Below, in pieces: positions 47,756 through 57,196 of a stretch of 64,000 bases of DNA. The stretch's first letter is position 1. Each line of letters starts with the position of its first letter. The stretch is from Bacteroidales bacterium (GTDB lineage Bacteria; Bacteroidota; Bacteroidia; Bacteroidales; P3). The translations under genes and the position numbers were made by a program. The stretch lies in NCBI GenBank assembly GCA_031263015.1, contig JAISGN010000020.1, positions 21,128 through 85,127 on the forward strand, given 5' to 3'. The notes under the pieces are model-generated. The model ran no database searches and had not been told where the DNA came from. It was given only the letters and a program-made list of their open reading frames with translations.

Positions 47756-49699
47756 CTACTCGGACGATTGGGCGAGTTCGGTCTGCAATTGCTCCCATTG
47801 CTCCATTGATGCGGCGAGTTCGGCTTTCAGATTGTTGTAAGAGGCGATAAATTCCTTGTCATTAGCAACCTCAAACGCCTTTTGCTCATCATGAAACATT
47901 GCATCCATATCTGCAATCCTTGCTTCCAGATGCTCTATGTGGGCTTCGGTTTTTTCTATGTTTGATTTTATCTTGCGTATTGCTTTGCTTTGCTCTTTGC
48001 TTTGTTGATATGAGGCTTTGCTTGCGGCGTTTGCGGAGGAGGAAATCTCTTTTGATTCCTGTTTTTTGAGGTTTAAGGCGTTCAAATCTTCTATTTCGTT
48101 CATTTTTAAGAAATCAAAAACATCTCCTTTGTACATCTTAATCTTTTTATCCTTGAATTCATAAAGCGTATCGCTCAATCCGCTGAGAAAATCTCTGTCA
48201 TGAGAAACGAGAATCAGCGTTCCGTCATAACGCAACAAGGCTTGCTTGAGAATATTCTTTGAATCAATGTCCAGATGATTGGTAGGCTCGTCAAGAATCA
48301 GCAGATTGACGGGAGTAAGGAGAAGTTTCGCTAATGCCAAACGTGATTTCTCTCCGCCGGAAAGCACTTTGACCTTCTTCTCTATGTCGTTTTGGTCAAA
48401 CAGAAACGAGCCTAAAATTGTTCTTATGCGTTTTCGCACATCTCCTACGGCGATTTGGTCAATCGTATCAAAGACAGACAAATTCGGATTGAGCAATGCG
48501 GCTTGGTTTTGGGCAAAATAGCCGATGGAAACATTGTGTCCCAACTTCATTTGCCCGCTATAATCCGTTAATTCGCCGACTATGATTTTTGAAAGCGTGG
48601 ATTTGCCTTCTCCGTTGCGACCTACAAACGCTATTTTCTCACCTTTGGCAATCAAAAGGCTGATGTCGGACAGGATTTCTTTGTTTCCGTATGATTTTGT
48701 AAGGTTATTGATTTCCAAAACGACCTTTCCGCTGTGCGGAGCAGGCGGAAATTGAAAGTGAATAGTAGATAAATCCACCTCATCAATGTTTGCAAGTTCC
48801 ATCTTCTCAATTCGTTTTATTCTTGACTGCACTTGCTTTGCCTTTGTGGCTTTGTAGCGAAAGCGTTCAATGAATCGTTCAATTTCTGCAATCTCTCGCT
48901 GTTGCGAAGTGAGCAATGCCTGCTGCGAAGCCCTGCGTTGTTGCATCAAAACGACATAATCGGAATATGAAACCTTATAATCATATATTTTTCCTGCTGT
49001 TATCTCAATCGTTCGTTTGGTTACATTGTCCAGAAACGCCCTGTCGTGCGACACTAACACGATTGTGCCGAAATAAGACGCCAGAAATTTCTCCAGCCAT
49101 GCGATAGAAACAATATCAAGGTGGTTTGTAGGCTCGTCAAGCAGGATTATGTCGGGACGTTTTAAGAGAATCTTCGCCAATTCTACCCTCATCTGCCAAC
49201 CACTGCTGAATTCATTAACCTTCCTGTCAAAATCCGTCCGCATAAAACCAAGTCCCATCAAAATCTTCTCTGCTTCCCCTCTGCCGTTAGCGACATTTAT
49301 CAGCCTGAATCGCTCCGAAATTTCATAATGGCTATGCAATAACCGCTCATAATCAGCACTCTCGTAATCGGTTCTTGCGGATATTTCGTCCAAAAGGGCA
49401 TTCATCCTGTTTTCCAGTTGTTTGATGTGAGCGAAAGCCGTCATTGCTTCATCAATCACGCTCATCGTTGAAGAGGGAAGCAGTTCCTGCGGCAGATAAC
49501 CAACACTCTGCTCCTTGCTCTTAACTATCGTACCGCTCTCGGGCTGTTGCATTCCCGCCAAAACCTTTAACAGCGTGCTTTTCCCTGCTCCGTTTTTGCC
49601 CACAAGCCCTATCCTGTCCTTGTCATCAATCACAAAACTCACATTGTCAAACAAAGTAATGCCGGAAAACTGAACGGAAAGATTGTTTATTGTTATCAT
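47756..49699 (-). CDS. ABC-F family ATPase (Uup/EttA-like)
   Basis: 647 residues from the ATG at 49699, matching the usual MITINNLSVQF start; the upstream extension is encoded by array P. Two ABC domains have Walker A motifs GKNGAGKST and GRNGEGKST, and signatures FSSGWQMR and LSGGEKSR, with LLDEPTNHLD in both. A charged linker and a C-terminal coiled coil (~545-640) follow. ABC-F proteins act on ribosomes in translation or antibiotic protection; this looks like a housekeeping Uup-type member. No membrane domain. Confidence 0.93.
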   Translation of the reverse strand: MITINNLSVQFSGITLFDNVSFVIDDKDRIGLVGKNGAGKSTLLKVLAGMQQPESGTIVKSKEQSVGYLPQELLPSSTMSVIDEAMTAFAHIKQLENRMNALLDEISARTDYESADYERLLHSHYEISERFRLINVANGRGEAEKILMGLGFMRTDFDRKVNEFSSGWQMRVELAKILLKRPDIILLDEPTNHLDIVSIAWLEKFLASYFGTIVLVSHDRAFLDNVTKRTIEITAGKIYDYKVSYSDYVVLMQQRRASQQALLTSQQREIAEIERFIERFRYKATKAKQVQSRIKRIEKMELANIDEVDLSTIHFQFPPAPHSGKVVLEINNLTKSYGNKEILSDISLLIAKGEKIAFVGRNGEGKSTLSKIIVGELTDYSGQMKLGHNVSIGYFAQNQAALLNPNLSVFDTIDQIAVGDVRKRIRTILGSFLFDQNDIEKKVKVLSGGEKSRLALAKLLLTPVNLLILDEPTNHLDIDSKNILKQALLRYDGTLILVSHDRDFLSGLSDTLYEFKDKKIKMYKGDVFDFLKMNEIEDLNALNLKKQESKEISSSANAASKASYQQSKEQSKAIRKIKSNIEKTEAHIEHLEARIADMDAMFHDEQKAFEVANDKEFIASYNNLKAELAASMEQWEQLQTELAQSSE

Positions 49700-49705
49700 T
49701 GCGAT

Positions 49706-49810
49706 GAAATCAAAAAAATGAATTATTAAATCAGCGAACAAATTATTAAGGCTTGATTTCATTTGAGCGAAATCAAGCCTTAACGCTATAAAATCAACGT
49801 TTAATAGTAC
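49706..49810. repeat. 21-nt intergenic array P (5 units) with a TCAAG core
   Basis: Units start at 49706, 49727, 49748, 49769 and 49790. Cores are AATCAAAAA, AATCAGCGA, GGCTTGATTT, AATCAAGCCTT and AATCAACGTTT. The 49748 unit is the reverse complement of the 49769 core. The 21-nt period holds although the core sequence differs from other arrays. Confidence 0.82.
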
Positions 49811-49832
49811 TAAATGATTATTTGAAAATTTA

Positions 49833-50519
49833 TTAGTTGTTCAGAGAGAATCTTACCGTCTTTCCGAATTGATTACGAACAGCTTTGCCTCTCTGCTTTG
49901 CAGGTTTCCATTTCGGCATATTTTGAAATAATTTCACGACTGCTTCTCCGCAACCGCCGCCAATATCTCTTATGATTTTAATATTACTTAGCGAGCCGTC
50001 CTTTTCAATGACAAAATTAACTATAACGTTACCTGTTATTCCGGCTTGGCGTGCTGCTTCGGGATAAACGAGGTTTTTCTGTATGTAAAGGTCTAAATCT
50101 TCAGGTGGAACGGCTTGTTCTTCCACTACAAGGACGATTTCTTCTTCCTTTTCAAGGTCTTCTTCGTTGGAAATGTCTTTCTTGGATATTACTGGACCGA
50201 CATTGGCGGTGTTTGCAAACATATCTCCAACGTTAAAGTCATTATTGATCTCCATGTCGTCCGATGTTATTTCGAATTCAGTAGGTTCTGCCGGTGGAAT
50301 CTCTTCCGGTGGCGGCGGAGGCGTGTTTTCCGTTTGCGGAATGTCAATATTTTCTATTGCAACATCGTCTCGGCGAATCACTTGCTCGTCATCGCCCTTG
50401 TCAAACGAACGATACTCAAAGGCAAACATAATAAGGCTGAGCGCAACTATTAATCCGATTTCAAGAAACAGCCCTTTCTTGTTTTCCAGATTGGCTTTAT
50501 CAGATTTTTTTATTTCCAT
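49833..50519 (-). CDS. tonB: TonB energy-transducing protein
   Basis: 228 residues. There is a cytoplasmic N-terminal segment, one membrane helix (~16-36) and a proline-rich span (ENTPPPPPEEIPPAEP, ~64-80). A C-terminal TonB domain follows (YPEAARQAGITGNVIVNFVI ... GCGEAVVKLFQNMPKWKPA). It passes proton-motive force to outer-membrane receptors such as SusC-type transporters. exbB and exbD are not adjacent. Classic single-helix form. Confidence 0.94.
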   Translation of the reverse strand: MEIKKSDKANLENKKGLFLEIGLIVALSLIMFAFEYRSFDKGDDEQVIRRDDVAIENIDIPQTENTPPPPPEEIPPAEPTEFEITSDDMEINNDFNVGDMFANTANVGPVISKKDISNEEDLEKEEEIVLVVEEQAVPPEDLDLYIQKNLVYPEAARQAGITGNVIVNFVIEKDGSLSNIKIIRDIGGGCGEAVVKLFQNMPKWKPAKQRGKAVRNQFGKTVRFSLNN

Positions 50520-50779
50520 ATCTCTACTATTTTAAGGATTAATTATTCTTTACAAAAAGACAATTTTTCAGTTTGCTAAATTAGTACTTTTTTTGCATAA
50601 GTACCAAATTTTTAAGCAAATAAAATTATTACAAGCCCTTATCTGATTATTTTTCAACGACATATAATCAAACCAAAACTTGGCATCAGCGGCTGTTTTT
50701 GCCGAAAAAATATCTTTCGTCAGCCTTTCAGGGCGATAAAAGTGCGTATCGGTGCAGGCGGCTCTTACACCATTTTTAC
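50520..50779. other. Non-coding region upstream of tonB
   Basis: AT-rich, with no gene recognised. GTGCGTATCGGTGCAGGC near 50742 is a degenerate relative of the palindromic element. CAGCCTTTCAGG at 50721 resembles one isolated array core. A clear tonB promoter was not found. Confidence 0.5.
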
Positions 50780-50863
50780 AAAAGGCTGTTTGGAAAAAAT
50801 GAAACAGCCTTTCGTTAGAACAAAACAGCCTTTCGTGCGAGCGAAACGGGCTTTTATAAAAAT
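50780..50863. repeat. 21-nt intergenic array M (4 units)
   Basis: Units start at 50780, 50801, 50822 and 50843, with cores GGCTG, CAGCC, CAGCC and CGGGC. It lies between the 3' end of the nucleoside kinase gene and the tonB upstream region. The last unit is close to that of array I. Confidence 0.9.
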
Positions 50864-50889
50864 CAATGAGGAAGAAGACGCAACCAATC

Positions 50890-52545
50890 TTAGTATTCAA
50901 AACTGCTTCCGCCGAGAAATTCCCGCATTATGGACGTTGGAGGAATTGAATTGTAGGTATTGATGGGCTGAAAGAAAGAAAGAAAATTTTGCAACCGCCT
51001 TGCATCGGCATAAGATGAAGAAATCTGAGGAACATTCGCTAACAACGGCTCAACGATTGGCTTCAATACACTTATTTCATAAAGCAAAGAGGAGTTGAAA
51101 ATGCTGTCTGCGTTCTCTTGGAACGGGAAAATATGCTTTTCTTCGCCGTCTCGAACGCTTTGCCATCTGCTTATAGTGTCATCAGCCGTGTATCCGCGAA
51201 AATTATTGTCCCTAACAATGCGGCGAAGCAGGCGATTGTCGCTCGTACTTATGAGATTGTGGCGGTCGATGGCTATTTGCGTCAGAGCAGAGACGAATAT
51301 ATTGTATTTATGCTTGCGGGCAATGCCGCGACTCAAAGCAGGATTGAGAGCATGTATGCCTTCAACGATAAGAATGGAGTTTTCCTTTAAGCGTAATAAG
51401 GTTTTGGATTCCGTTCTCTTGCCCGTAATGAAATCAAAATGCGGAAGGCGTATCTCCTTACCTGAAAGCAGTGATTGCATTTGAGCATTGAATAAATCCA
51501 AATCTAATGCCTCCAAAATTTCAAAGTCATAATTTCCATCAGAATCACGTGGCGTATGCTCCCTATCAACAAAATAATCATCCAAAGATATTTGCAGGGC
51601 ATCAAAACCAAGCACCGAAAGTTGCGTTGCTATTCTTCGGCAACTTGTTGTCTTGCCTGATGAGGACGGACCAGCCAATAGGACAATCTTAACCTCATCA
51701 CGTTTTTTGTAAATGGCGTCTGCTATTGCCGCATACTTCTTTTCGTGCAATGCTTCCGAGATTTGTATGATTTCTTTTTGCTTTTGTTGCCCTTGAGCAA
51801 GGTATGCGTTCATGTCTTTGACGTAAGGCATATTTAATATCTCAATCCAATGCTGGTGTTCTTGGAAGACGGAAAATAATTTGCTGTTATCCCGTGTTTT
51901 TTTCTTCTTTTCGCCGGGCATAACCAATATCATACCCTTATTAAAAGGGATAAGGTCAAAATCAATCAGGTATGCAGTTGAAGGAATCAATTCAAAAAAG
52001 AAAGAATTAGGCGTTTTATCCAGATAATCCACCTTTGTATAGAATTTTTGTCGGTGTTTGATGAGTTCAGCCTTCTCTTCAATGCCGACTTTCTCAAACA
52101 TGGCTGCAACCTTATGCGATTCCTCCACCGTGCGGTCAAAGACTATATCCTGCTTAACCAGTTCCATCATTCTGTTCTTTGTCTTCGCTGCAATATTATC
52201 AGCATCCTCTTCCACGTTAAGCAGTTCCGTATAATAACCTTCCGATAAAGAATGACGGATATGCAGTTCGCCTTGCGGGAAAAGTTCTTTGGTTGCTCTG
52301 TAAAGCACAAACATCAGACTCAAAGCATACATTCGTCTGCCGTTAGCATTGTCTATTGTGATGAATTCAACTCTTTTGTCGGAGTAAATGCGGTAATAAA
52401 GATTTTGAACCTTGTTATTTACGTATGCACCTATGATTTGTTTTTTGCTATTGTCCAATCCCGAGCGGCAAAGCACATCAAGCAAATTTTCTCCTTCATT
52501 TACGATAACCTTTTGATTGGTATTGACGCAACTTACTTCTACCAT
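50890..52545 (-). CDS. TGS-domain nucleoside (uridine) kinase
   Basis: 551 residues. An N-terminal TGS-like domain (~1-65) and a threonyl-tRNA synthetase-like second domain (ELHIRHSLSEGYYTELL, ~93) precede a P-loop kinase. Walker A is AGPSSSGKTTS near 290, with DDYFVDREHTPRD and LPHFDFITGKR typical of uridine kinase/PRK folds. The fused architecture is common in Bacteroidota and Firmicutes; nucleoside phosphorylation is assumed from the kinase domain. It lies between arrays M and N. Confidence 0.9.
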   Translation of the reverse strand: MVEVSCVNTNQKVIVNEGENLLDVLCRSGLDNSKKQIIGAYVNNKVQNLYYRIYSDKRVEFITIDNANGRRMYALSLMFVLYRATKELFPQGELHIRHSLSEGYYTELLNVEEDADNIAAKTKNRMMELVKQDIVFDRTVEESHKVAAMFEKVGIEEKAELIKHRQKFYTKVDYLDKTPNSFFFELIPSTAYLIDFDLIPFNKGMILVMPGEKKKKTRDNSKLFSVFQEHQHWIEILNMPYVKDMNAYLAQGQQKQKEIIQISEALHEKKYAAIADAIYKKRDEVKIVLLAGPSSSGKTTSCRRIATQLSVLGFDALQISLDDYFVDREHTPRDSDGNYDFEILEALDLDLFNAQMQSLLSGKEIRLPHFDFITGKRTESKTLLRLKENSILIVEGIHALNPALSRGIARKHKYNIFVSALTQIAIDRHNLISTSDNRLLRRIVRDNNFRGYTADDTISRWQSVRDGEEKHIFPFQENADSIFNSSLLYEISVLKPIVEPLLANVPQISSSYADARRLQNFLSFFQPINTYNSIPPTSIMREFLGGSSFEY

Positions 52546-52595
52546 AATTTCTTTTTCCTTTCTTTACGTTAAACGAAACCTCACAAAGCCGGCAC

Positions 52596-52690
52596 AAGAG
52601 GCTGCTTCGTGCGAATGAAATCTGATTCCAATAAAATGAAACCTTACTTCAATAAAATGAAACCTTACTTTAATAAAATGAACCTTTATC
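52596..52690. repeat. 21-nt intergenic array N (4 units) with a new core
   Basis: Units start at 52596, 52617, 52638 and 52659, with a partial unit at 52680. The first has the standard GGCTG core. The others carry ATCTGATTCC and AACCTTACTT cores with the spacer AATAAAATG, and two are nearly identical. It looks like a recent expansion of a different core. Confidence 0.88.
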
Positions 52691-53432
52691 TCTTAAAAAT
52701 CTTCTTTATGAACGATGTTTTGACTTTTGATTGTGCTGCCTTTTCTGCTTCCTGTGCGGCTTGGGCATCTATTTCCGCTTGCGATTTTGCCTCTTTGGGA
52801 GCGAAAAACTCTGCTTGCTCCACAATTGTAGGCTGAATTATGTAATCGGAAATGCGTATGGTTTTGAGGATTCGGTCAATGAATTTAATATCCTTTGGAT
52901 TATCTTCGCTATAATACTCTATCGTATAAATATATCCGCCTTTTATAAAGCCGTAATAGCCTCCGACAAAACTCTCATTAAGGAAACTATTGCCGTAAGT
53001 AAGCAATTTGGCGTTATTGTCGGCAATCTTCGCATCCTTAACCGCTTCTATTGACATATAAGCAAAGGTCGGTTCAATGCTTTGCTTGGATGCGAGGTCT
53101 GTAATGAAGCTTTCTACGTCTTCATTTTGATGATAGCACATTATTTTCACATATTTCACTCCCGAAGGGGCTTTCAACGCTACTCCATGCCCGATTGTGT
53201 TGGTGAAAAGCGTATCATCAAACAACAATATCTTCTCTACCGCCCACAAAAGGTCCTTATCCTGCGACGAAACATCACATTTCTGCGATGAAGCATCGCA
53301 ATTGCCCACCGGACCCAAGAGAGAAATGTTGAGAAACGACACTTTATTAAATTTTTGCTTCTGTGCAATGCCGCTAAACGAGCTTATAAGCATTGTGAAA
53401 GCAGCGAACAGCATTATCTTCTTATACATCAT
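52686..53432 (-). CDS. Secreted protein of unknown function
   Basis: 248 residues with a signal peptide (FAAFTMLISSFSGIAQ). No family recognised. A 21-nt direct repeat in the gene encodes CDASSQK-CDVSSQD near residue 45. The middle contains alternating strands (GYYGFIKGGYIYTIEYYSED) and the end is an Ala/Gln/Lys-rich helix followed by a basic tail (KTSFIKKIFKR). A periplasmic role is likely. The stop codon lies at the edge of array N. Confidence 0.72.
   Translation of the reverse strand: MMYKKIMLFAAFTMLISSFSGIAQKQKFNKVSFLNISLLGPVGNCDASSQKCDVSSQDKDLLWAVEKILLFDDTLFTNTIGHGVALKAPSGVKYVKIMCYHQNEDVESFITDLASKQSIEPTFAYMSIEAVKDAKIADNNAKLLTYGNSFLNESFVGGYYGFIKGGYIYTIEYYSEDNPKDIKFIDRILKTIRISDYIIQPTIVEQAEFFAPKEAKSQAEIDAQAAQEAEKAAQSKVKTSFIKKIFKR
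53259..53300. repeat. Intragenic 21-nt duplication
   Basis: Two 21-nt copies (53259-53279 and 53280-53300), about 70 percent identical and in frame. They give two heptads with the pattern C-D-x-S-S-Q. Confidence 0.75.
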
Positions 53433-53466
53433 TTTTATTAAGTTTAAGTATCTTGTTTTGAAAGTG

Positions 53467-53474
53467 CAAATATA
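53467..53474 (-). promoter_or_regulatory. -7 box of the secreted-protein gene
   Basis: CAAATATA on plus reads TATATTTG on minus, 35 bp before the ATG. Confidence 0.6.
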
Positions 53475-53508
53475 CTAACTTTTACAAGATATGACGCCAA
53501 TCATCTGA

Positions 53509-54630
53509 TTAAATATCTCTTGCAGAGGTATAATCATCCCATTTATTGAGCACACTCTGAAAATCATCAGGCAATTCCGATGAAAAAGACATTCGTTCAA
53601 ATGTTGTAGGATGAATAAAGCCCAGCGTTTTAGCGTGCAAGGCTTGTCGGGGAAGAAGAGAGAAACAATTTAAGATAAATTGCCGATATTTGCCTGATGT
53701 TGTCCCTTTAAGGATTTGGTCTCCGCCGTAAGTAGAATCATTAAAGAGCGGATGCCCGATATGTTGGAAATGCACCCTTATTTGATGCGTTCGCCCGGTT
53801 TCAAGTTTGCATTCCACCAAAGTAACATAGCCGTAACGCTTCAATACTTTCCAATGCGTTATGGCTCGTTTGCCATGGTCATTCAATGGGAAGGTCGCCA
53901 TAATCTTTCTATCTTTGAGATTCCTGCCAACGTTGGCTTCTATCGTACCTTCATCCTCGCTCATATTGCCCCATACCAAAGCATTATAAGTTCGGTCGGT
54001 CAAATGCTCTGCAAATTGTTGAGCAAGGAAAAACTGAGAGGATTCATTCTTACAAACAACCAGCAGCCCGGTAGTATCTTTGTCTATCCTATGAACAAGT
54101 AACGGTATTTCGGAATTGCCTTCCGGTGTCGGCTCATTATGAAAGTGAAACATCAAAGCATTCAACAGCGTATTGTTCCAGTTTCCGTAAGCAGGATGAA
54201 CAACCATATTTGCGTCCTTATTAACCAAGAGCACATCATTATCCTCATAAACTATATTAATAGGTATATCCTGCGGCACAACTTCATCTTCTCTGGGCGG
54301 CTGAGGCAGGAAGATTTGTATCAAATCACATGGCTTTACTTTGTAATTAGAACTCTCGGCTTTGTCATTAACTTTTATCAGATTGGCTTTTGCGGACTGC
54401 TGAATTTTGTTGCGTGATACGCCCTCAATATGCGTTGAGAGATATCTGTCAAGCCGCATAATGCTCTGCCCTTTATCTACTACAAAGCGGTAATTTTCAA
54501 ATACGCCATCGTTATCTTCGTTCTCCGAATCCGATGCCGCATTCGCCGCCGCATCATCCTCTAAAACATCATTAATATCAACATTACTATGGGCATTCTC
54601 TTCTTTTGAGTCATTGAAACTTGTCAGCAT
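53509..54630 (-). CDS. rluD: RluD-type 23S rRNA pseudouridine synthase
   Basis: 373 residues. An acidic N-terminal extension (~1-45, rich in D/E/N) precedes an S4 RNA-binding domain (MRLDRYLSTHIEGVSRNKIQ). The catalytic domain follows, with HRIDKDTTG (catalytic Asp) and GRTHQIRVHF. RluD modifies helix 69 of 23S rRNA. The domain order supports RluD, though RluC is possible. It lies 4 bp after hisS and is cotranscribed. Confidence 0.9.
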   Translation of the reverse strand: MLTSFNDSKEENAHSNVDINDVLEDDAAANAASDSENEDNDGVFENYRFVVDKGQSIMRLDRYLSTHIEGVSRNKIQQSAKANLIKVNDKAESSNYKVKPCDLIQIFLPQPPREDEVVPQDIPINIVYEDNDVLLVNKDANMVVHPAYGNWNNTLLNALMFHFHNEPTPEGNSEIPLLVHRIDKDTTGLLVVCKNESSQFFLAQQFAEHLTDRTYNALVWGNMSEDEGTIEANVGRNLKDRKIMATFPLNDHGKRAITHWKVLKRYGYVTLVECKLETGRTHQIRVHFQHIGHPLFNDSTYGGDQILKGTTSGKYRQFILNCFSLLPRQALHAKTLGFIHPTTFERMSFSSELPDDFQSVLNKWDDYTSARDI

Positions 54631-54634
54631 TTGT

Positions 54635-56023
54635 TTAGTCTTTACAGTTATTATTTAGTTCGTATGTTTTGTTTGTCTGTGAGTTAGTTTGCTTTAACAG
54701 GGTCTTCAATTGCTCAAAGGAATATTTGCCCTGCTCGCCGGAAGCCATTGTTTTGATGGTAAGATTGCCGCTCTTAATTTCATCTTCGCCCACATAAGCG
54801 ACAAAAGATATGCCTTTCTTAGCGGCGTATGAGGTTTGAACGGAAATTTGCTTCTCATGAGGGAATACTTCGCAGGATATATTTTCCGCTCTCAGCCTTT
54901 TGGCATATTGTAAGCACGTTTTGACATAAGGGAAACCAAAGTTGATGAAAAGGATATCGGAAGATTTTTCCATCTTAGGGTCAAATCTGCCGAGCTGGTC
55001 AAGACAATCGTAAATCCTGTCGGCTCCGAAACTGATGCCAACACCTGATATGCCCGCATGACCAAAGATGCCCGTAAGGTTATCATATCTGCCGCCGCCA
55101 AGCAACGACCCTATGGCAATCTCCTTTGATTTGACTTCAAATATCATCCCCGTATAATAATTCAAACCGCGTGCCAAAGTCAAATCTATCTCAATCTCTT
55201 GCGATATTAAGTCCTTCATCTGCTCTATCTCCTCAATTCCCTTCAATCCTATCTCAATATCACGGAAAATATCCTTCAATTGCGACAACTTTTCCTCATT
55301 AGAACCCTCTATCACAAGGAAAGGTTTCAGGGTATCTATCTGTGAGGGCGTGAAATCCTTTGTTCGCAACTCGTCAAGCACCTTTTCCAAACCTATCTTC
55401 TCAATTTTGTCAATTGCAATAGTGATATCCGTCAGGCAATCCTCTTTTCCAATCAGTATAGCAAGGGCTGCGAGAATTTTTCTGTTATTAACCTTTATTG
55501 TAACTTGCAGATTCAATGCCGAAAACACTTCCTCTATAATCTCTATCAACTCCGCCTCATTGACAATGGAGTTTGAGCCGATTATATCGCAATCACACTG
55601 CATAAATTCCCTGTATCGTCCTTTTTGAGGGCGGTCTGCCCGCCATACGGGCTGAATCTGATAGCGTTTAAAGGGAAGATTTATATCGTTAAAGTGATTT
55701 ACCACAAATCTTGCAAAGGGAACAGTCAGGTCATACCGCAATCCTTTGTCGCATATCTTGTTAGCCAATTCTTTGCTGCTGTTTTGCTGCGATAAATCTA
55801 TGTTTTCAAGAAAGTTTCCCGAGTTTAATATCCGAAAAAGCAACTTATCTCCCTCCTGACCATACTTTCCGTTGAGCGTTGCAAGGTTTTCTATCGCCGG
55901 AGTCTCAATATTTTGAAATCCATGCAGATTAAATACCTTTTTAATGGTCTCAAAAATGAATGTTCTGCGGGATGTTTGCAATGGGAGAAAGTCTCGTGTT
56001 CCTTTTGCGGTATTATATGTCAT
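54635..56023 (-). CDS. hisS: Histidyl-tRNA synthetase
   Basis: A class II synthetase of 462 residues. Visible marks are KGTRDFLP at the N-terminus, motif 2 RYDLTVPFARFV with QIQPVWRADRPQKGRYREF, LARGLNYYTGMIFEV, and motif 3 GVGISFGADRI. The C-terminal anticodon-binding domain follows (~340-440). It is followed closely by rluD. The promoter is at 56076-56083. Confidence 0.97.
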   Translation of the reverse strand: MTYNTAKGTRDFLPLQTSRRTFIFETIKKVFNLHGFQNIETPAIENLATLNGKYGQEGDKLLFRILNSGNFLENIDLSQQNSSKELANKICDKGLRYDLTVPFARFVVNHFNDINLPFKRYQIQPVWRADRPQKGRYREFMQCDCDIIGSNSIVNEAELIEIIEEVFSALNLQVTIKVNNRKILAALAILIGKEDCLTDITIAIDKIEKIGLEKVLDELRTKDFTPSQIDTLKPFLVIEGSNEEKLSQLKDIFRDIEIGLKGIEEIEQMKDLISQEIEIDLTLARGLNYYTGMIFEVKSKEIAIGSLLGGGRYDNLTGIFGHAGISGVGISFGADRIYDCLDQLGRFDPKMEKSSDILFINFGFPYVKTCLQYAKRLRAENISCEVFPHEKQISVQTSYAAKKGISFVAYVGEDEIKSGNLTIKTMASGEQGKYSFEQLKTLLKQTNSQTNKTYELNNNCKD

Positions 56024-56075
56024 GATTATCTTCTCTTAATGTATTTTATTGGCTTTTTGATGAATTTCAAGGCTG

Positions 56076-56083
56076 CAAAATTA
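56076..56083 (-). promoter_or_regulatory. -7 box of the hisS-rluD promoter
   Basis: CAAAATTA on plus is TAATTTTG on minus, 52 bp before the hisS ATG. Confidence 0.6.
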
Positions 56084-56120
56084 CGAAAAAATCCCCTTAT
56101 AAGGTAATCTTTCCCCGTAT

Positions 56121-56155
56121 GTGCGTGTCGGTGTGTCTCACACAGAGATTAATCC
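56121..56155. repeat. Copy of the 35-bp palindromic element
   Basis: GTGCGTGTCGGTGTG, TCTCACACAGAGATTAATCC. It is almost identical to the complement of 22276-22310 and to 25136-25168. It lies between the hisS promoter and array O. Confidence 0.85.
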
Positions 56156-56171
56156 TTCATTCTATTTTTAT

Positions 56172-56255
56172 AAAAGGCTGTTTGGTTAAAATGAAACAGC
56201 CTTTCAAAAAAATAAAACAGCCTTCCGTGCGAGCGAAAGGCTGTTTGGTTTTCAT
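56172..56255. repeat. 21-nt intergenic array O (4 units)
   Basis: Units start at 56172, 56193, 56214 and 56235, with cores GGCTG, CAGCC, CAGCC and GGCTG. It lies between the 3' end of the DoxX-thioredoxin gene and the hisS promoter. The first two units and the last two units can each form a hairpin. Confidence 0.9.
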
Positions 56256-56270
56256 CAAAGAAGTAATGCG

Positions 56271-57194
56271 TTAATTGTTCCTTATGAACTGCACAAGTTT
56301 GCTTTCGTTAAGGGTAACGCTGTTGTATATCTCTTCTATTTTCCCGTTGTCAAGCAGAATGATAAGAGGTTGCTTGCCTTTGGTTGCTTTGAGGAAAATA
56401 AGGGGATGAACGATTGTTGTCGCCAATTCGGGAGTCTGCGTATCGGTGTGAAATTTGGCAAGATTCTTATCATTTCCCCAGAAAATGGTTGCAAAGTCCG
56501 TGCGGTCCAAACCATATTTCTCAATCATAACCTCTACTCTGATTGCCGTTTGTTTGCAGTATTTGCAGCCTGTTGAGTACATACATAATACTTTTTTGCC
56601 GTTTTCAAGATTCAAAGCCTTCACATCATCCAATTCCATCATTGCCTTGAAGCCCTCCTTGTCAAGAGTTGATTCTCTGTTGTAAATCTTGGTGAAAATA
56701 ATGTCAGGAGGGTAGATGATGAATGTTGTTGCCGTTGTAAGCAAAGCAATGATTATCATTATCAATGCTGCAAAGCGTGTTTTCCAAGCACCTGCCCAGC
56801 CTATCATACAAGCCATCAGCAACATTACAACGTTCTTTGCTATACTTTGGAAGTGGGTTAATTGGATGTATGTGCCGAAACAGTGGCAGTTTTCTGAGGT
56901 ATTTCCGAACAATAGCGGCTTTAACAGCAAGTAAATGGTAAAAAGAATTAAGGTTAGGAAGGTTAATATTCGTGTAAGGCGGGGTTTGATGCCGAGTATA
57001 AGCATTAATCCGAGCCCTCCTTCAAAGGCGATGAGCAATCTCGTGGCAAATTGCGTTAATGTCCAGGGTAAAATTTTGTGTTCAAAGAGAAAAATATCTG
57101 TTGCCCCTATTGACAGATATTTAAGGGCGGCTGAAGCGATGAAAGTCAAGCCCAGCAATATCCGAAAGACTAATCCTATCTTTTTTTTGCTCAT
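56271..57194 (-). CDS. DoxX/MauE-like membrane protein fused to a thioredoxin-like domain
   Basis: 307 residues. About four to five hydrophobic helices (residues 8-165) form a DoxX/MauE-like module with FRILLGLTFIASAALK at the start and a Cys pair in NCHCFG. A periplasmic thioredoxin-like domain follows, with YSTGCKYCKQ. This is the architecture of Bacteroidota BT_3928-type proteins, thought to act in periplasmic redox chemistry or quinone-linked electron flow. It lies directly after two tiny Cys-rich lipoprotein genes, which may be its partners. Confidence 0.85.
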   Translation of the reverse strand: MSKKKIGLVFRILLGLTFIASAALKYLSIGATDIFLFEHKILPWTLTQFATRLLIAFEGGLGLMLILGIKPRLTRILTFLTLILFTIYLLLKPLLFGNTSENCHCFGTYIQLTHFQSIAKNVVMLLMACMIGWAGAWKTRFAALIMIIIALLTTATTFIIYPPDIIFTKIYNRESTLDKEGFKAMMELDDVKALNLENGKKVLCMYSTGCKYCKQTAIRVEVMIEKYGLDRTDFATIFWGNDKNLAKFHTDTQTPELATTIVHPLIFLKATKGKQPLIILLDNGKIEEIYNSVTLNESKLVQFIRNN

Positions 57195-57196
57195 CT

